Positions 1 through 8,303 of a DNA stretch of 64,000 nt are shown one piece after another. The position numbers and the translations under genes are program-made. The stretch lies in assembly GCA_000597885.1 (NCBI GenBank), contig CP004371.1, forward strand, positions 5,212,001-5,276,000, read 5' to 3'. Within the stretch, counting starts at the first letter, position 1, and each line of letters opens with the position of its first letter. This DNA comes from Flammeovirgaceae bacterium 311 (GTDB lineage: Bacteria > Bacteroidota > Bacteroidia > Cytophagales > Cyclobacteriaceae). The notes beneath the pieces are model-generated. The model was not told the origin of the DNA. It did no database searches and was given only the letters and a program-made list of their open reading frames with translations.

Positions 1-121
1 ACTCACCTGCTACAAAAACGCGGGTGTGCACAATAACGAGCAGGTAGTTCAGTACCCGGCCCAGAATGCTGCTGATGCCATAGAGGGCCGTATCGCTGGC
101 CAGTTTTTTTAAGCTACTCAT
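1..121 (-). CDS. Polysaccharide flippase (Wzx/MATE-like), N-terminal fragment
   Basis: Only the first 40 codons lie in the window, read on the minus strand from the ATG at 121. The peptide begins MSSLKKLASDTALYGISSIL and continues with a hydrophobic first membrane helix. This start (a short Lys-containing leader, then an amphipathic and hydrophobic stretch with GISSILGR) is typical of Bacteroidetes lipopolysaccharide or O-antigen flippases of the MATE/MOP superfamily, which move lipid-linked sugars across the inner membrane. The gene runs off the left edge, so length and later helices cannot be checked. It follows the enoyl-CoA hydratase by about 21 bp in the same direction and may be co-transcribed with it. 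Confidence 0.6.
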   Translation of the reverse strand, partial: MSSLKKLASDTALYGISSILGRVLNYLLVIVHTRVFVAGE

Positions 122-142
122 ATACAGGACGTGCCTGTGCGT

Positions 143-931
143 TTATTTTCCGGAAAATTGAGCCTTACGTTTTTCCAGAAAAGCAGTGGTGCCTTCTTTG
201 AAATCATCAGTGCGGCAGCAGCTGGCAAATGAGTTTGCTTCTACCTGGTAACCATCCTGTTTTGGATTATAGGCTGCATTTACACAATCTACCACCATGC
301 CCACGGCAAGCGGGCCTTTGGCAGTGATCTTTTCCATAAGCTCCATACATTTATCTGTAAGAGCTTCGCGGTTTTGAACCACATGGTTTGCCAGTCCCAA
401 AGTTTTAGCCTCTTCAGCGCCCAGCATATCACCTGTCATCATCATCTCGAGTGCTTTGCCTTTGCCCACCAGCTGGGTGAGCCGCTGGGTGCCGCCGTAG
501 CCGGGTATAATACCCAGATTTACTTCTGGCTGGCCAAAGCGGGCATTTTGTGTGGCAACGCGCATATGGCAGGCCAGGGCCAGTTCACATCCGCCACCTA
601 AGGCAAAGCCATTTACCGCTGCAATTACTGGCTTATGGCAGTGTTCTATCAGTGCAAACACTTCCTGGCCCTGTTCAGAAAACTTCCGGCCATTTACTTC
701 GTTTAGCTCGGCCAGTTCGGCAATATCAGCCCCGGCTACAAAAGCTTTGTCGCCGGCTCCTGTAATTACCACACCCCTAATGGTATTGTCGTCGTACACA
801 CGTTGTATGGCGGTGCGGATTTCTTCAATGGTATTGCTGTTCAGGGCATTCATTTTATCCGGACGGTTGATTGTCAGGAACAGGATGCCATTTTCATTTA
901 TATCCAGAAGCAGATTTTCAAATTCGTTCAT
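143..931 (-). CDS. Enoyl-CoA hydratase/isomerase (crotonase family)
   Basis: A 262-residue crotonase-fold enzyme that most likely hydrates trans-2-enoyl-CoA in fatty acid beta-oxidation or short-chain acyl-CoA turnover in the cytoplasm. Visible family marks are the N-terminal NRPDKMNALNS block (substrate entry), the oxyanion-hole segment AFVAGADIAEL near residue 67, the FALGGGCELALAC block near residue 110 containing the first catalytic Glu, and the QPEVNLGIIPGYGGTQRL block near residue 137 containing the second. Length is normal for a single-domain member. A promoter of Bacteroidetes type lies just upstream at 955-986. Exact substrate chain length cannot be told from sequence alone. Confidence 0.92.
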   Translation of the reverse strand: MNEFENLLLDINENGILFLTINRPDKMNALNSNTIEEIRTAIQRVYDDNTIRGVVITGAGDKAFVAGADIAELAELNEVNGRKFSEQGQEVFALIEHCHKPVIAAVNGFALGGGCELALACHMRVATQNARFGQPEVNLGIIPGYGGTQRLTQLVGKGKALEMMMTGDMLGAEEAKTLGLANHVVQNREALTDKCMELMEKITAKGPLAVGMVVDCVNAAYNPKQDGYQVEANSFASCCRTDDFKEGTTAFLEKRKAQFSGK

Positions 932-954
932 ACCTGATAGTAATTAGGTTGGCC

Positions 955-986
955 CAAAGATAGAAGCAAAGCCTAGAACCTACAAG
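955..986 (-). promoter_or_regulatory. Predicted Bacteroidetes promoter for enoyl-CoA hydratase
   Basis: On the minus strand the sequence reads CTTG, 20 nt, TATCTTTG. The -7 box is an exact TAnnTTTG match at 955-962 and the -33 box has one mismatch at 983-986. The expected transcription start is about 17 nt before the ATG at 931. Confidence 0.5.
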
Positions 987-1182
987 GCTAATACTATATT
1001 GTATAGCCACAAGGTTAGCCGATTTTTACACAAGAACGGGAATATTTCTCTCATATGTAATGGGGGTACAAAACTGGGTATTTATTCCACATAAAAAACT
1101 TGATTCTTGAACGGTTAGCACATATTTAATTTGTAATGTTCAAATTAATATTTAAATATTTAAAAATAATTTGATGTAAGGT

Positions 1183-1213
1183 TTTGATCTGACGAAACGT
1201 TTTTCTAATTTTG
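1183..1213 (+). promoter_or_regulatory. Predicted Bacteroidetes promoter for secreted T9SS protein
   Basis: TTTG at 1183-1186 and TAATTTTG at 1206-1213, separated by 19 nt, match the Bacteroidetes sigma factor consensus TTTG-N(17-23)-TAnnTTTG. The inferred transcription start leaves a leader of roughly 48 nt before the ATG at 1268. The rest of the 932-1267 gap is AT-rich and shows no other gene. Confidence 0.6.
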
Positions 1214-1267
1214 ATCTGGAAAGGAGCCATGATTATTACTGCTCTTCTCTACTAATCGTTACCCCAG

Positions 1268-2530
1268 ATGAAAAAACTGTTACTCCTCCTCATCCTGATT
1301 GCCACAGCCGGACATGTGTCTGCTCAGCAGGTTTTTAGTCAGCACAGGGTATTTCTCACCACAGGTGATGCCATCCTTGGAAACGATGTGTGGCACCAGT
1401 CAAAAAGCTGGGTAGTAGCCAAAGACAAATATTCAGGCGACCCGGGTGAGATTGATGTAACTCAATATGATGACCCGGAACTGGTACAGGCTGCCACTAA
1501 TTTTCCCGGAGAACTAAAGAACAGAAGCATTGAAACCACCGGCAATGAGGGCACAGGTGTGGGCGAGCGGCTTATTGTAGTGGTTCGCAGAAACCATACT
1601 CTTTATTTACGTGAGCATGTATTGCTAAGCGGAAATATTATACTTGAGCCAGGGGCTAAGCTGGTCTTTAATAAAGAAAATGGCGACAAAGGCAGATTGG
1701 AAATGATTGATATGGGCGCTACAATATTTATGCGTGGCATGCCTGCTTCTGATATTTATTCCAATTCTACATATGATAGTGGCAACGCAGCTGACTTTTT
1801 GATGATTGGTCAGCAGAGCGTGAATCTTGAAAAAATAAATGGTTTGTGGATCAATGCGCTTCCTTCGCCAATGGCTGATTCAAAACTTGGTGTTATAGAA
1901 GTGCCCATTGATGCGGCATTTTTAAAATGTTTAACAAACGGAACCTGGTCAAAAGACGAAGTGTGGACAGTAGAGAAATTGATTACTATTCTTAAGTGCG
2001 CAAATCCTTATCTTCCATTGCCGGTAGAACTACTTAGCCTGAACGTAAGTACCAGGGAAGCTGAAGTACAACTGGATTGGGCTGTTGCTAACGAAAAAGA
2101 TTTTAGCCACTATGAGGTAGAGTGGTCTGCAGATGCGCAAAATTTCTATTACGCTGGTACTGTTGCCGGAAAAGGTACAGAAAAAGGAACACCGCGTTAC
2201 AACTTTCTACACCAGCCAGGGCAAACCGGCACACTTTACTATCGCTTACTGGCAGTTGATATAGACGGAGCGGTAGAAGATAAGGGTATGAGAGTAGTAC
2301 GTTTAGGGGGAGAGGTATTCAATGTTTATGCCAGTCAGGGCCGCCTCCATATCAATTACAATGGGCCATCAAACAGCAATCTAGCTATCATGGATACGAG
2401 TGGCCGCCTGGTTTCCAATTCTTCTCTGGCGGCTGAGGGAATAGAAACAGCAGGACTTAGGCCTGGAATCTACATAGTGCAGATCAGTAATGTGCTTGAG
2501 AGGAAAACACAGCGTGTATTGATTTACTAA
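1268..2530 (+). CDS. Secreted T9SS-substrate protein, unknown function
   Basis: This 420-residue protein starts with a clear signal peptide (MKKLLLLLILIATAGHVSAQ, cleavage near residue 20). Residues of about 255-350 form the LPVELLSL...LDWA..NEKDFSHYEVEWS block, a fibronectin-like or beta-sandwich region found before the C-terminal domain of many Bacteroidetes secreted proteins. The last 70 residues (VFNVYASQGRLHINY ... GIYIVQISN ... RVLIY) are a type A type IX secretion sorting domain. The N-terminal half has no recognised enzyme motif. It shares the rear half with the next two genes but its front half is different. It is probably exported by the Por machinery and anchored or released at the surface. 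A terminator follows at 2551. Confidence 0.8.
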   Translation: MKKLLLLLILIATAGHVSAQQVFSQHRVFLTTGDAILGNDVWHQSKSWVVAKDKYSGDPGEIDVTQYDDPELVQAATNFPGELKNRSIETTGNEGTGVGERLIVVVRRNHTLYLREHVLLSGNIILEPGAKLVFNKENGDKGRLEMIDMGATIFMRGMPASDIYSNSTYDSGNAADFLMIGQQSVNLEKINGLWINALPSPMADSKLGVIEVPIDAAFLKCLTNGTWSKDEVWTVEKLITILKCANPYLPLPVELLSLNVSTREAEVQLDWAVANEKDFSHYEVEWSADAQNFYYAGTVAGKGTEKGTPRYNFLHQPGQTGTLYYRLLAVDIDGAVEDKGMRVVRLGGEVFNVYASQGRLHINYNGPSNSNLAIMDTSGRLVSNSSLAAEGIETAGLRPGIYIVQISNVLERKTQRVLIY

Positions 2531-2550
2531 GCTTTGCAGCCATAAATAAC

Positions 2551-2577
2551 AAAAGCCCGGTACCTCACCGGGCTTTT
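2551..2577 (+). terminator. Rho-independent terminator
   Basis: An 11-bp perfect stem, AAAAGCCCGGT paired with ACCGGGCTTTT around a 5-nt loop, is followed by a T-rich tract, 20 bp after the stop at 2530. Confidence 0.85.
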
Positions 2578-2870
2578 CTGTTTTTATCTTACATGAGAGT
2601 TTTACTGAAAGTATTGGTTTAAGCCTGAATAGTATTAAGTCTGTTGTTTAGCTGAATATTGTATTGTTCTATTCATGAAAGCCATAAGTCTGTAGCGGTA
2701 GACTTATGAGAATTTCCTGTCAGGTTTGTATTCTGCGCGCATTGCTTCTATAATATATTATAAATAAAGCCTGAATTGGTAGCACCATCTTACAGAAATA
2801 TTTATAACAATTCGCAGGCGCCATTCCATATATCCTGAACGTTAAGCTGTTTATTCAATGTTTGACCTTG
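2578..2870. other. Non-coding spacer, no gene seen
   Basis: About 290 AT-rich bases between the terminator of the first T9SS gene and the conserved promoter block of the second. I see no convincing reading frame or structured RNA. The whole intergenic gap (2531-2961) is 431 bp, exactly the length of the next one (4171-4601). Confidence 0.5.
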
Positions 2871-2929
2871 CATGAGTAATGGTTAACCCTTAGTAGGAAT
2901 ATCATTCTGCAGGGAAGGATTTAGCTTTG
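2871..2929 (+). promoter_or_regulatory. Conserved upstream block with -7 box, copy 1
   Basis: CATGAGTAATG at 2871 and GGATTTAGCTTTGTTCC ending past 2929 recur upstream of the next paralogue at exactly the same 51-bp separation (CATG to TAGnTTTG). TAGCTTTG at 2922-2929 fits the TAnnTTTG -7 box. A good TTTG at the right distance is lacking, which suggests an activator-dependent promoter. Confidence 0.5.
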
Positions 2930-2961
2930 TTCCATCTTACTTGCTAAACCAGACTTAATTT

Positions 2962-4170
2962 ATGAACAAAGTTTACTTTTCGCTGCTGTTGTGCCTGATG
3001 GTCATCAGCAATGCAATGGCTCAAACGTACAATACACTTCCTGATAAATATTCAACAGATAATTATGTGGGTTCATGGGACGATGCTGCATCCTGGAGAT
3101 ATGAAAAGAGGAGCACTGCCAATTCATCTATTATAGATAGAACTGACAGTTATGGAGTGGTTCCAGATGCTAACGCTGTGCCTTCTGCTCCAACTGGAGT
3201 CAGAGACCATATAAATATTCAAGGTTATATTACCCGTTATGGAGACTTGACCTTTGCAAATAATTACAACGAATATAACTTTTCTGTTAATGATACTTTG
3301 GTTGTAACAGGTACAATGACATTAGGCACCAGTTCAATGGATTTGAGAATACCATCAGGTGGTGTACTAATTGTATTCGGGGTATTTGATGCAAAGAATA
3401 AAATTGTAATCGAGAACGGTGGTATTCTAGTAGTAAAAGGAGACATGAAATTTAATAGCTCTGATCATGAGGTTTATACAAGCCCAGGTGGTGAGTTATT
3501 TGTAAACGGAAATGTGACCGGGAACACAACAGCTTCTGAAAAGAATGAAGGGATGGACAGCCTTAGAATTAAATATCCTGCAATATACAGGTTTATCAAC
3601 CAAACTCCAGCACCAGGTACAGGTATAATAACCCCGCTCCCTGTAGAACTTCTATATTTTAAGGCAAGTAGCCAACACCAGGGTATCAATCTGGAATGGG
3701 CCTCTGCCAAAGAATGGAACTTTAGCCACTATACAGTAGAGAGATCAGAAGATGGTAAAAACTTTACACCGATCCATACTGAATATATTAGTGGGGATAG
3801 CTATTCAACCAAGACCTATTCTTTCCTGGATGTGCAGCCAAACTACGGTGCTAACTACTACCGCCTTAAAGCTACAGATATTGATGGAACTGCAGCGTAT
3901 AAAGGAATGGCACTAGCTTACGCAGGTACTAAAGGAGAGCTACAGATCTATCCCAATCCTTCAAAGGGAGGGATGCTAACCCTTAAAAATTCAGGAGCGA
4001 TTGATGGAACCTGGATGAGTGTAACTGGCGCCAGCGGAAGAGAAATGATGAGAATTCAAATGCCCGAACAGGAGCTGAGATTACCCACATCAGTATTACC
4101 TGCAGGTGTGTACATTGTAAAGGTTTGGAACCATCTGGAGGTAAAGCAAGCAAGATTAGTCATTCAGTAA
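2962..4170 (+). CDS. Secreted T9SS-substrate protein, paralogue A
   Basis: A 402-residue secreted protein. The signal peptide ends near VISNAMAQ (residue 21). Residues of about 75-185 are repetitive beta-strand sequence (GYITRYGDLTF, DTLVVTGTMTL, GGVLIVFGVF, GGILVVKGDM), which looks like a right-handed beta-helix or G8-type fold. Then follow the LPVELLYFKA...EWNFSHYTVERSEDG beta-sandwich and a type A T9SS sorting domain (IYPNPSKGG ... GVYIVKVWNHLEVKQARLVIQ region). Function is unknown; surface adhesion or matrix roles are only guesses. It is a close paralogue of the gene at 4602, with the same upstream element and terminator arrangement. Confidence 0.8.
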   Translation: MNKVYFSLLLCLMVISNAMAQTYNTLPDKYSTDNYVGSWDDAASWRYEKRSTANSSIIDRTDSYGVVPDANAVPSAPTGVRDHINIQGYITRYGDLTFANNYNEYNFSVNDTLVVTGTMTLGTSSMDLRIPSGGVLIVFGVFDAKNKIVIENGGILVVKGDMKFNSSDHEVYTSPGGELFVNGNVTGNTTASEKNEGMDSLRIKYPAIYRFINQTPAPGTGIITPLPVELLYFKASSQHQGINLEWASAKEWNFSHYTVERSEDGKNFTPIHTEYISGDSYSTKTYSFLDVQPNYGANYYRLKATDIDGTAAYKGMALAYAGTKGELQIYPNPSKGGMLTLKNSGAIDGTWMSVTGASGREMMRIQMPEQELRLPTSVLPAGVYIVKVWNHLEVKQARLVIQ

Positions 4171-4178
4171 CCAAGCCT
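4111..4178 (+). repeat. 68-bp perfect direct repeat, copy 1
   Basis: These 68 bases, covering the last 20 codons of the T9SS sorting domain, the stop and a few bases beyond, are identical to 5649-5716, although the genes differ elsewhere. This points to recent duplication or gene conversion. Confidence 0.85.
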
Positions 4179-4185
4179 GTATGTT

Positions 4186-4211
4186 AAAGTCCCGGTATCC
4201 GCCGGGACTTT
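4186..4211 (+). terminator. Rho-independent terminator
   Basis: AAAGTCCCGG pairs perfectly with CCGGGACTTT around a 6-nt loop, 15 bp after the stop at 4170, followed by an AT-rich run. Confidence 0.75.
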
Positions 4212-4508
4212 TATATAATATCTTACACTATCACATTATAATTATAAACGCTTCCGCAAAATATTGATTGATAAATTTTCTTCGCTTTACAAGTCATTTT
4301 ATATTCCCTAAGCAAGCTAACTTAAGTTATATGCCTAAAAGATGTGATAATATGTTATTGATTTATAGGCATTTAAATTTGGGCTTGTGATAATTTTTTG
4401 CTTATTCTTAAAGTGAAAACCATGTTTTTTCATTTGCTTTAGGATTCCTCCCCTCTTTCCCCTTTGATATATCCCTACCGTTATTTTTCTAGTTCATGTA
4501 TAACCATG
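4212..4508. other. Non-coding spacer, no gene seen
   Basis: Roughly 300 AT-rich bases between paralogue A and the promoter block of paralogue B. I see no gene, tRNA or clear structured RNA in it. Confidence 0.5.
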
Positions 4509-4567
4509 CATGCGTAATGCTTTGCCCGACTCGCAAGTTTCAATCTGTGTAAAAGGATTTAGTTTTG
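4509..4567 (+). promoter_or_regulatory. Conserved upstream block with -7 box, copy 2
   Basis: Same arrangement as 2871-2929: CATGCGTAATG, then GGATTTAGTTTTGTTCCC with TAGTTTTG (4560-4567) as the -7 box. A TTTC at 4538-4541 could be a weak -33 box at 18 nt spacing. Confidence 0.5.
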
Positions 4568-4601
4568 TTCCCATCTTGCTTAACTACTTCAGATTGAACA
4601 A

Positions 4602-5708
4602 ATGAAAAAAATCTACTTGTTATTTATCCTAGTTTGCTTATTGTATCTGCCAGGGCAATCTCAGACAGTTCAAACCCTAACCACTTGTAGAGATTGTGAT
4701 TGGGCATTACCCTCAACATGGTCGCCTTCTACTTCTTATCCAGGTTTAAGTGTAGAAACAGATGCAACTGTAAATGGCTATGTGACTCATTATGGAGATT
4801 TAAATGTAGGAAAAGGGAATAACGGAGTATTAACAATAAAGGGTACTTTGGTAATAACAGGTAATTTTGAAGTTGGGGGGCAGGGTAAGGTCGTAGTGGA
4901 AGCAGGTGCAAGACTTCTTGTATTTGGTACATATTTGTCAAATGGAAATACTGAAGTGGCTAATAGTGGTTTGATTGTTGTAAAAGGAGAGTTCACAGCA
5001 AATGGAAGTACTACAGTTACTACAGGTAATCCTGGAGAGATGTTTATTTATGATGATACCCCACAATTGAAAGATGCCAATATGCCGCGGGAGAGTGAGC
5101 AGATTCTATTGCAAAAATATCCTGATATCTATCGATTTATGTCACAGGATCCATCAAGGGGACGAATTTCACCCCTCCCCGTAGAACTCCTCTACTTTCG
5201 CTCTACAACAACAAACCAAGGCATTCAACTAGAATGGGCATCTGCAAAGGAATGGAATTTTAGCCACTATACAGTAGAGAGATCAGAAGATGGTAAAAGC
5301 TTTACGCCGATCTATACAGAACATGTAAGTGGCGATAGCTATTCTACCAAGACTTATGCATTCCTGGATAAGCAGCCCCATTTCGGTGCTAATTACTACC
5401 GCCTGAAGGCTACAGATATTGATGAGTCGGTTGAGTACAAAGGGATGGCAATGGCTTATTCCGGAACCAGGGGAGATATACAAGTGTATCCAAATCCGGC
5501 AAAAGGAGGGGTGATTACAGTTAAAAACCCTGGTGCTTTGGAAGGTACCTGGCTGAGCATCACCGGTACAACCGGAAATGAACTAATGAGAATACAAATG
5601 CCAGAAAGGGAATTACAATTGCCATCAACGGCGCTTCCCAGTGGCATATACATTGTAAAGGTTTGGAACCATCTGGAGGTAAAGCAAGCAAGATTAGTCA
5701 TTCAGTAA
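4602..5708 (+). CDS. Secreted T9SS-substrate protein, paralogue B
   Basis: A 368-residue relative of the 2962 gene. The signal peptide MKKIYLLFILVCLLYLPGQS is followed by about 120 residues of beta-helix-like repeats (NGYVTHYGDLNVG, GVLTIKGTLVITGNFEV, SGLIVVKGEFTANG). Then come LPVELLYFRS...EWNFSHYTVERSEDG and a type A T9SS sorting domain (VYPNPAKGG ... GIYIVKVWNH). Residues from about 187 to the end are nearly identical to paralogue A, while the N-terminal third diverges and is shorter. No catalytic motif is recognised. Likely a surface or extracellular protein exported by the type IX system. Confidence 0.8.
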   Translation: MKKIYLLFILVCLLYLPGQSQTVQTLTTCRDCDWALPSTWSPSTSYPGLSVETDATVNGYVTHYGDLNVGKGNNGVLTIKGTLVITGNFEVGGQGKVVVEAGARLLVFGTYLSNGNTEVANSGLIVVKGEFTANGSTTVTTGNPGEMFIYDDTPQLKDANMPRESEQILLQKYPDIYRFMSQDPSRGRISPLPVELLYFRSTTTNQGIQLEWASAKEWNFSHYTVERSEDGKSFTPIYTEHVSGDSYSTKTYAFLDKQPHFGANYYRLKATDIDESVEYKGMAMAYSGTRGDIQVYPNPAKGGVITVKNPGALEGTWLSITGTTGNELMRIQMPERELQLPSTALPSGIYIVKVWNHLEVKQARLVIQ

Positions 5709-5716
5709 CCAAGCCT
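5649..5716 (+). repeat. 68-bp perfect direct repeat, copy 2
   Basis: Identical to 4111-4178, see that entry. Confidence 0.85.
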
Positions 5717-5723
5717 TTATAGT

Positions 5724-5749
5724 AAAGCCCCGGCAACTGCCGGGGCTTT
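5724..5749. terminator. Bidirectional terminator between convergent genes
   Basis: AAAGCCCCGGC and GCCGGGGCTTT form an 11-bp perfect stem with a 4-nt loop. A T run follows on the plus strand. It lies between paralogue B and the convergent threonine dehydrogenase. Confidence 0.85.
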
Positions 5750-5780
5750 TTTTGTTTCTGATAGGAGAGAAGCTTATTCG

Positions 5781-6740
5781 CTAAGCAAAATGGCCTTCTT
5801 CCTTCAGGGCTTTCAGATTCATCACTATATCGGCTGTCATGCTGTCCAGCGTGTAAGCGGGCTGCCAGCCCCAGTCGGTGTGGGCCTGGCTGTCGTCTAT
5901 GCTGTCTGGCCAGGAGTCGGCAATTTTTTGGCGAAAATCGGGCTGGTACTGGATCCTGAAGTCCGGGATGTAAGTGCGGATGGCTGCAGCAATCTCTTCT
6001 GGCGCAAAACTTAGCGCGCCTACATTGTAACTGGTGCGTACGGTGATGGCAGGGGCAGGAGCATCCATTAACTGTAGGGTAGCCTGAATGGCATCGGGCA
6101 TGTACATCATGGGCAGGTATGTGCCCTGCTGTAAAAAACAGTTGTAGGTTTCGCCCTCCAGTGCCTTATGATAGATGTCTACCGCATAATCGGTTGTACC
6201 GCCACCGGGAAGGGACTTGTAGCCAATCAGACCGGGGTAGCGCAGGCTGCGCACATCAACCCCCCAGTTTCTCCAGTAGTATTCACACCACTGCTCACCG
6301 GCCAGTTTACTAATACCATAAATGGTAGTGGGGTTGCAGATGGTGAGCTGCGGTACCTGCTGCTTTGGCGTGTCCGGCCCAAATATGGCAATGCTGCTGG
6401 GCCAGAATATTTTACTGATCTTCAGTTCACGGCCTGCCTCCAGCACATTCAGCAGGCTTTCCATGTTCAGCTTCCATGCAAAATGAGGGTTTTTCTCGCC
6501 AGTGGCAGAAAGTACGGCTGCCAGGTGGTAAATATGGCTAATGCCTTCTTTTTCTATAAGCTTGTAGAGTTCCTCTTTGTGCAGTGCATCGAGAATCTCA
6601 AAGCGGTCACCTGCTTCCTGCTGCTGAGGCAGGCGAATATCAGAGGCAATTACATTGGTTGTTCCCCATTTCTTTCGTAAGGCATTCGTTAATTCACTGC
6701 CCAACTGGCCGTTTGCCCCTATCACCAAAACTTTCTCCAT
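5781..6740 (-). CDS. L-threonine 3-dehydrogenase, short-chain (SDR) type
   Basis: This 319-residue NAD-binding SDR enzyme should oxidise L-threonine to 2-amino-3-ketobutyrate. The N-terminal Rossmann motif GANGQLGSEL (residues 8-17) is followed by HLAAVLSATGEKNPHFAW, typical of epimerase-like threonine dehydrogenases. The catalytic Ser (WPSSIAIFG) and the YGISK Tyr-Lys pair are present. The LRYPGLIGYKSLPGGGTTDYA segment marks the threonine dehydrogenase subgroup rather than sugar epimerases. It stands close to kbl, encoded divergently, whose product uses the aminoketobutyrate, so together they convert threonine to glycine and acetyl-CoA. A -7 box (TAATTTTG, minus strand, 6762-6769) lies upstream. 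Confidence 0.9.
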   Translation of the reverse strand: MEKVLVIGANGQLGSELTNALRKKWGTTNVIASDIRLPQQQEAGDRFEILDALHKEELYKLIEKEGISHIYHLAAVLSATGEKNPHFAWKLNMESLLNVLEAGRELKISKIFWPSSIAIFGPDTPKQQVPQLTICNPTTIYGISKLAGEQWCEYYWRNWGVDVRSLRYPGLIGYKSLPGGGTTDYAVDIYHKALEGETYNCFLQQGTYLPMMYMPDAIQATLQLMDAPAPAITVRTSYNVGALSFAPEEIAAAIRTYIPDFRIQYQPDFRQKIADSWPDSIDDSQAHTDWGWQPAYTLDSMTADIVMNLKALKEEGHFA

Positions 6741-6837
6741 TTTATATACAGATCATTTGCTCAAAATTATCTAAAACGATTGAACTGGCCGAAAAACACT
6801 TCTTATTAATTTACGAAATCCCTCTTAAGTCGTTGGC

Positions 6838-6873
6838 TTTGGCTGGCAAATGGGGGAGGCATGTGTATATTTG
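6838..6873 (+). promoter_or_regulatory. Predicted promoter for small protein and kbl
   Basis: TTTG at 6838-6841 and an exact -7 box TATATTTG at 6866-6873. The 24-nt spacing is slightly long. The expected transcription start falls at about the ATG of the small gene (6880). Confidence 0.45.
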
Positions 6874-6879
6874 CAGGGT

Positions 6880-7089
6880 ATGGAACAATTAAACTGGCAG
6901 GAGTATCTGGCACTGAAAAAAATTGACGCACAGGCATACCGGCAGGGTTCGCCCGGGCAATACGTGGAATTTGAGCGGCAGTTTATGCAGATGCACCCTG
7001 ATAGTTTTACGGCTCATAAACTTTTTTTAATCAACGAGATCCGGAGAAGCTATCCACTTTTACCCCTATCTGAAAACAAAAATTCTTAA
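6880..7089 (+). CDS. Small conserved protein upstream of kbl
   Basis: A 69-residue soluble protein starting [21 protein letters not shown] chose the ATG at 6880 over an upstream ATG at 6850 because the -7 box at 6866-6873 would lie inside the longer form. It has no signal peptide or membrane helix and is rich in charged and aromatic residues ([20 protein letters not shown]). It sits 10 bp before kbl on the same strand and is probably co-transcribed. I do not recognise a named domain. A role linked to threonine/glycine metabolism is only suggested by position. Confidence 0.7.
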   Translation: MEQLNWQEYLALKKIDAQAYRQGSPGQYVEFERQFMQMHPDSFTAHKLFLINEIRRSYPLLPLSENKNS

Positions 7090-7099
7090 ACTTTATCCT

Positions 7100-8296
7100 A
7101 TGTACGATACCTTAAAACCCGTGCTGCAGCAGGAGCTGGAAAAGATCAAACAAGCTGGCTTGTATAAAAGTGAACGCATCATTACCACGCCACAGGGCGC
7201 CGATATCAAAACCACTACAGGCACAGAGGTAATCAATTTCTGCGCCAATAACTACCTGGGCTTATCATCGCACCCGGTGGTGCTGGAGGCTGCCAAGCGT
7301 ACCATCGATACGCACGGCTATGGCATGTCGTCGGTGCGGTTTATTTGTGGCACCCAGGATATACACAAAGAGCTGGAACAGCGCATTGCTAACTTTTTAG
7401 GTACCGAAGATACTATTTTGTATGCTGCCGCTTTTGATGCCAACGGTGGTGTGTTTGAGCCTCTTTTCGGGCCCGATGATGCCATTATTTCGGATGAGCT
7501 GAACCATGCCTCAATTATTGATGGCGTGCGCCTGTGCAAGGCAAAGCGTTTCCGCTACAAGCACAACAATATGGAAGACCTGGAAAAGCAACTGCAGGAG
7601 GCAGATGCAGCAGGTGCCGTTCAGAAGATTATTGTTACAGATGGCGTTTTTTCCATGGATGGCACCATTGCACAGCTTGATAAAATTGTAGCCCTGGCAG
7701 AAAAATATAAAGCATTGGTGATGTCTGACGAAAGCCACAGCACCGGCTTTATGGGCAATACCGGCCGTGGTGTGCATGAACATTGTGATGTGATCGGCAG
7801 GATTGATATTATTACCGGTACGCTGGGCAAAGCCCTGGGAGGTGCCCTGGGAGGGTTTACCACAGGCCGCAAAGAAATTATTGAGATGCTACGGCAGCGC
7901 TCGCGTCCCTACCTGTTTTCCAACTCACTGGCTCCTGCTATTGTAGGGGCTTCTATTGCTGTTTTCGATTTGCTTAGCAGTACCACCGAGCTGCGTGATA
8001 AGCTGATGAACAGCACCCGCTACTTCAGGGAGAAGATGACGGACGCAGGCTTTGACATCAAGCCCGGCGAGCATCCCATTGTACCCATCATGCTATATGA
8101 AGCTCCGCTGGCGCAGCAGTTTGCAGAGCGACTGCTGGAAAAGGGTATTTATGTGATTGGCTTTTATTATCCGGTGGTACCGCAGGGGCAGGCCCGTATC
8201 AGGGTGCAGATTTCTGCCGTTCATGAACAGGAGCACCTGGATCAGGCCATAGAGGCCTTTACAGAAGTAGGTAAGGAGTTAGGCGTGCTGAAATAA
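7100..8296 (+). CDS. kbl: Glycine C-acetyltransferase (2-amino-3-ketobutyrate CoA ligase)
   Basis: A 398-residue PLP enzyme of the alpha-oxoamine synthase family. It cleaves 2-amino-3-ketobutyrate with CoA to glycine and acetyl-CoA. Key blocks are [14 protein letters not shown] near residue 46, the [14 protein letters not shown] region near 80, the PLP phosphate and ring contacts [12 protein letters not shown] (131-142) and [11 protein letters not shown] (209-219), and the Schiff-base lysine in GTLGKALGG at about Lys244. The length fits Kbl, not the longer serine palmitoyltransferase types. The neighbouring threonine dehydrogenase strongly supports Kbl over BioF. Confidence 0.93.
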   Translation: MYDTLKPVLQQELEKIKQAGLYKSERIITTPQGADIKTTTGTEVINFCANNYLGLSSHPVVLEAAKRTIDTHGYGMSSVRFICGTQDIHKELEQRIANFLGTEDTILYAAAFDANGGVFEPLFGPDDAIISDELNHASIIDGVRLCKAKRFRYKHNNMEDLEKQLQEADAAGAVQKIIVTDGVFSMDGTIAQLDKIVALAEKYKALVMSDESHSTGFMGNTGRGVHEHCDVIGRIDIITGTLGKALGGALGGFTTGRKEIIEMLRQRSRPYLFSNSLAPAIVGASIAVFDLLSSTTELRDKLMNSTRYFREKMTDAGFDIKPGEHPIVPIMLYEAPLAQQFAERLLEKGIYVIGFYYPVVPQGQARIRVQISAVHEQEHLDQAIEAFTEVGKELGVLK

Positions 8297-8303
8297 GCTG
8301 CAA

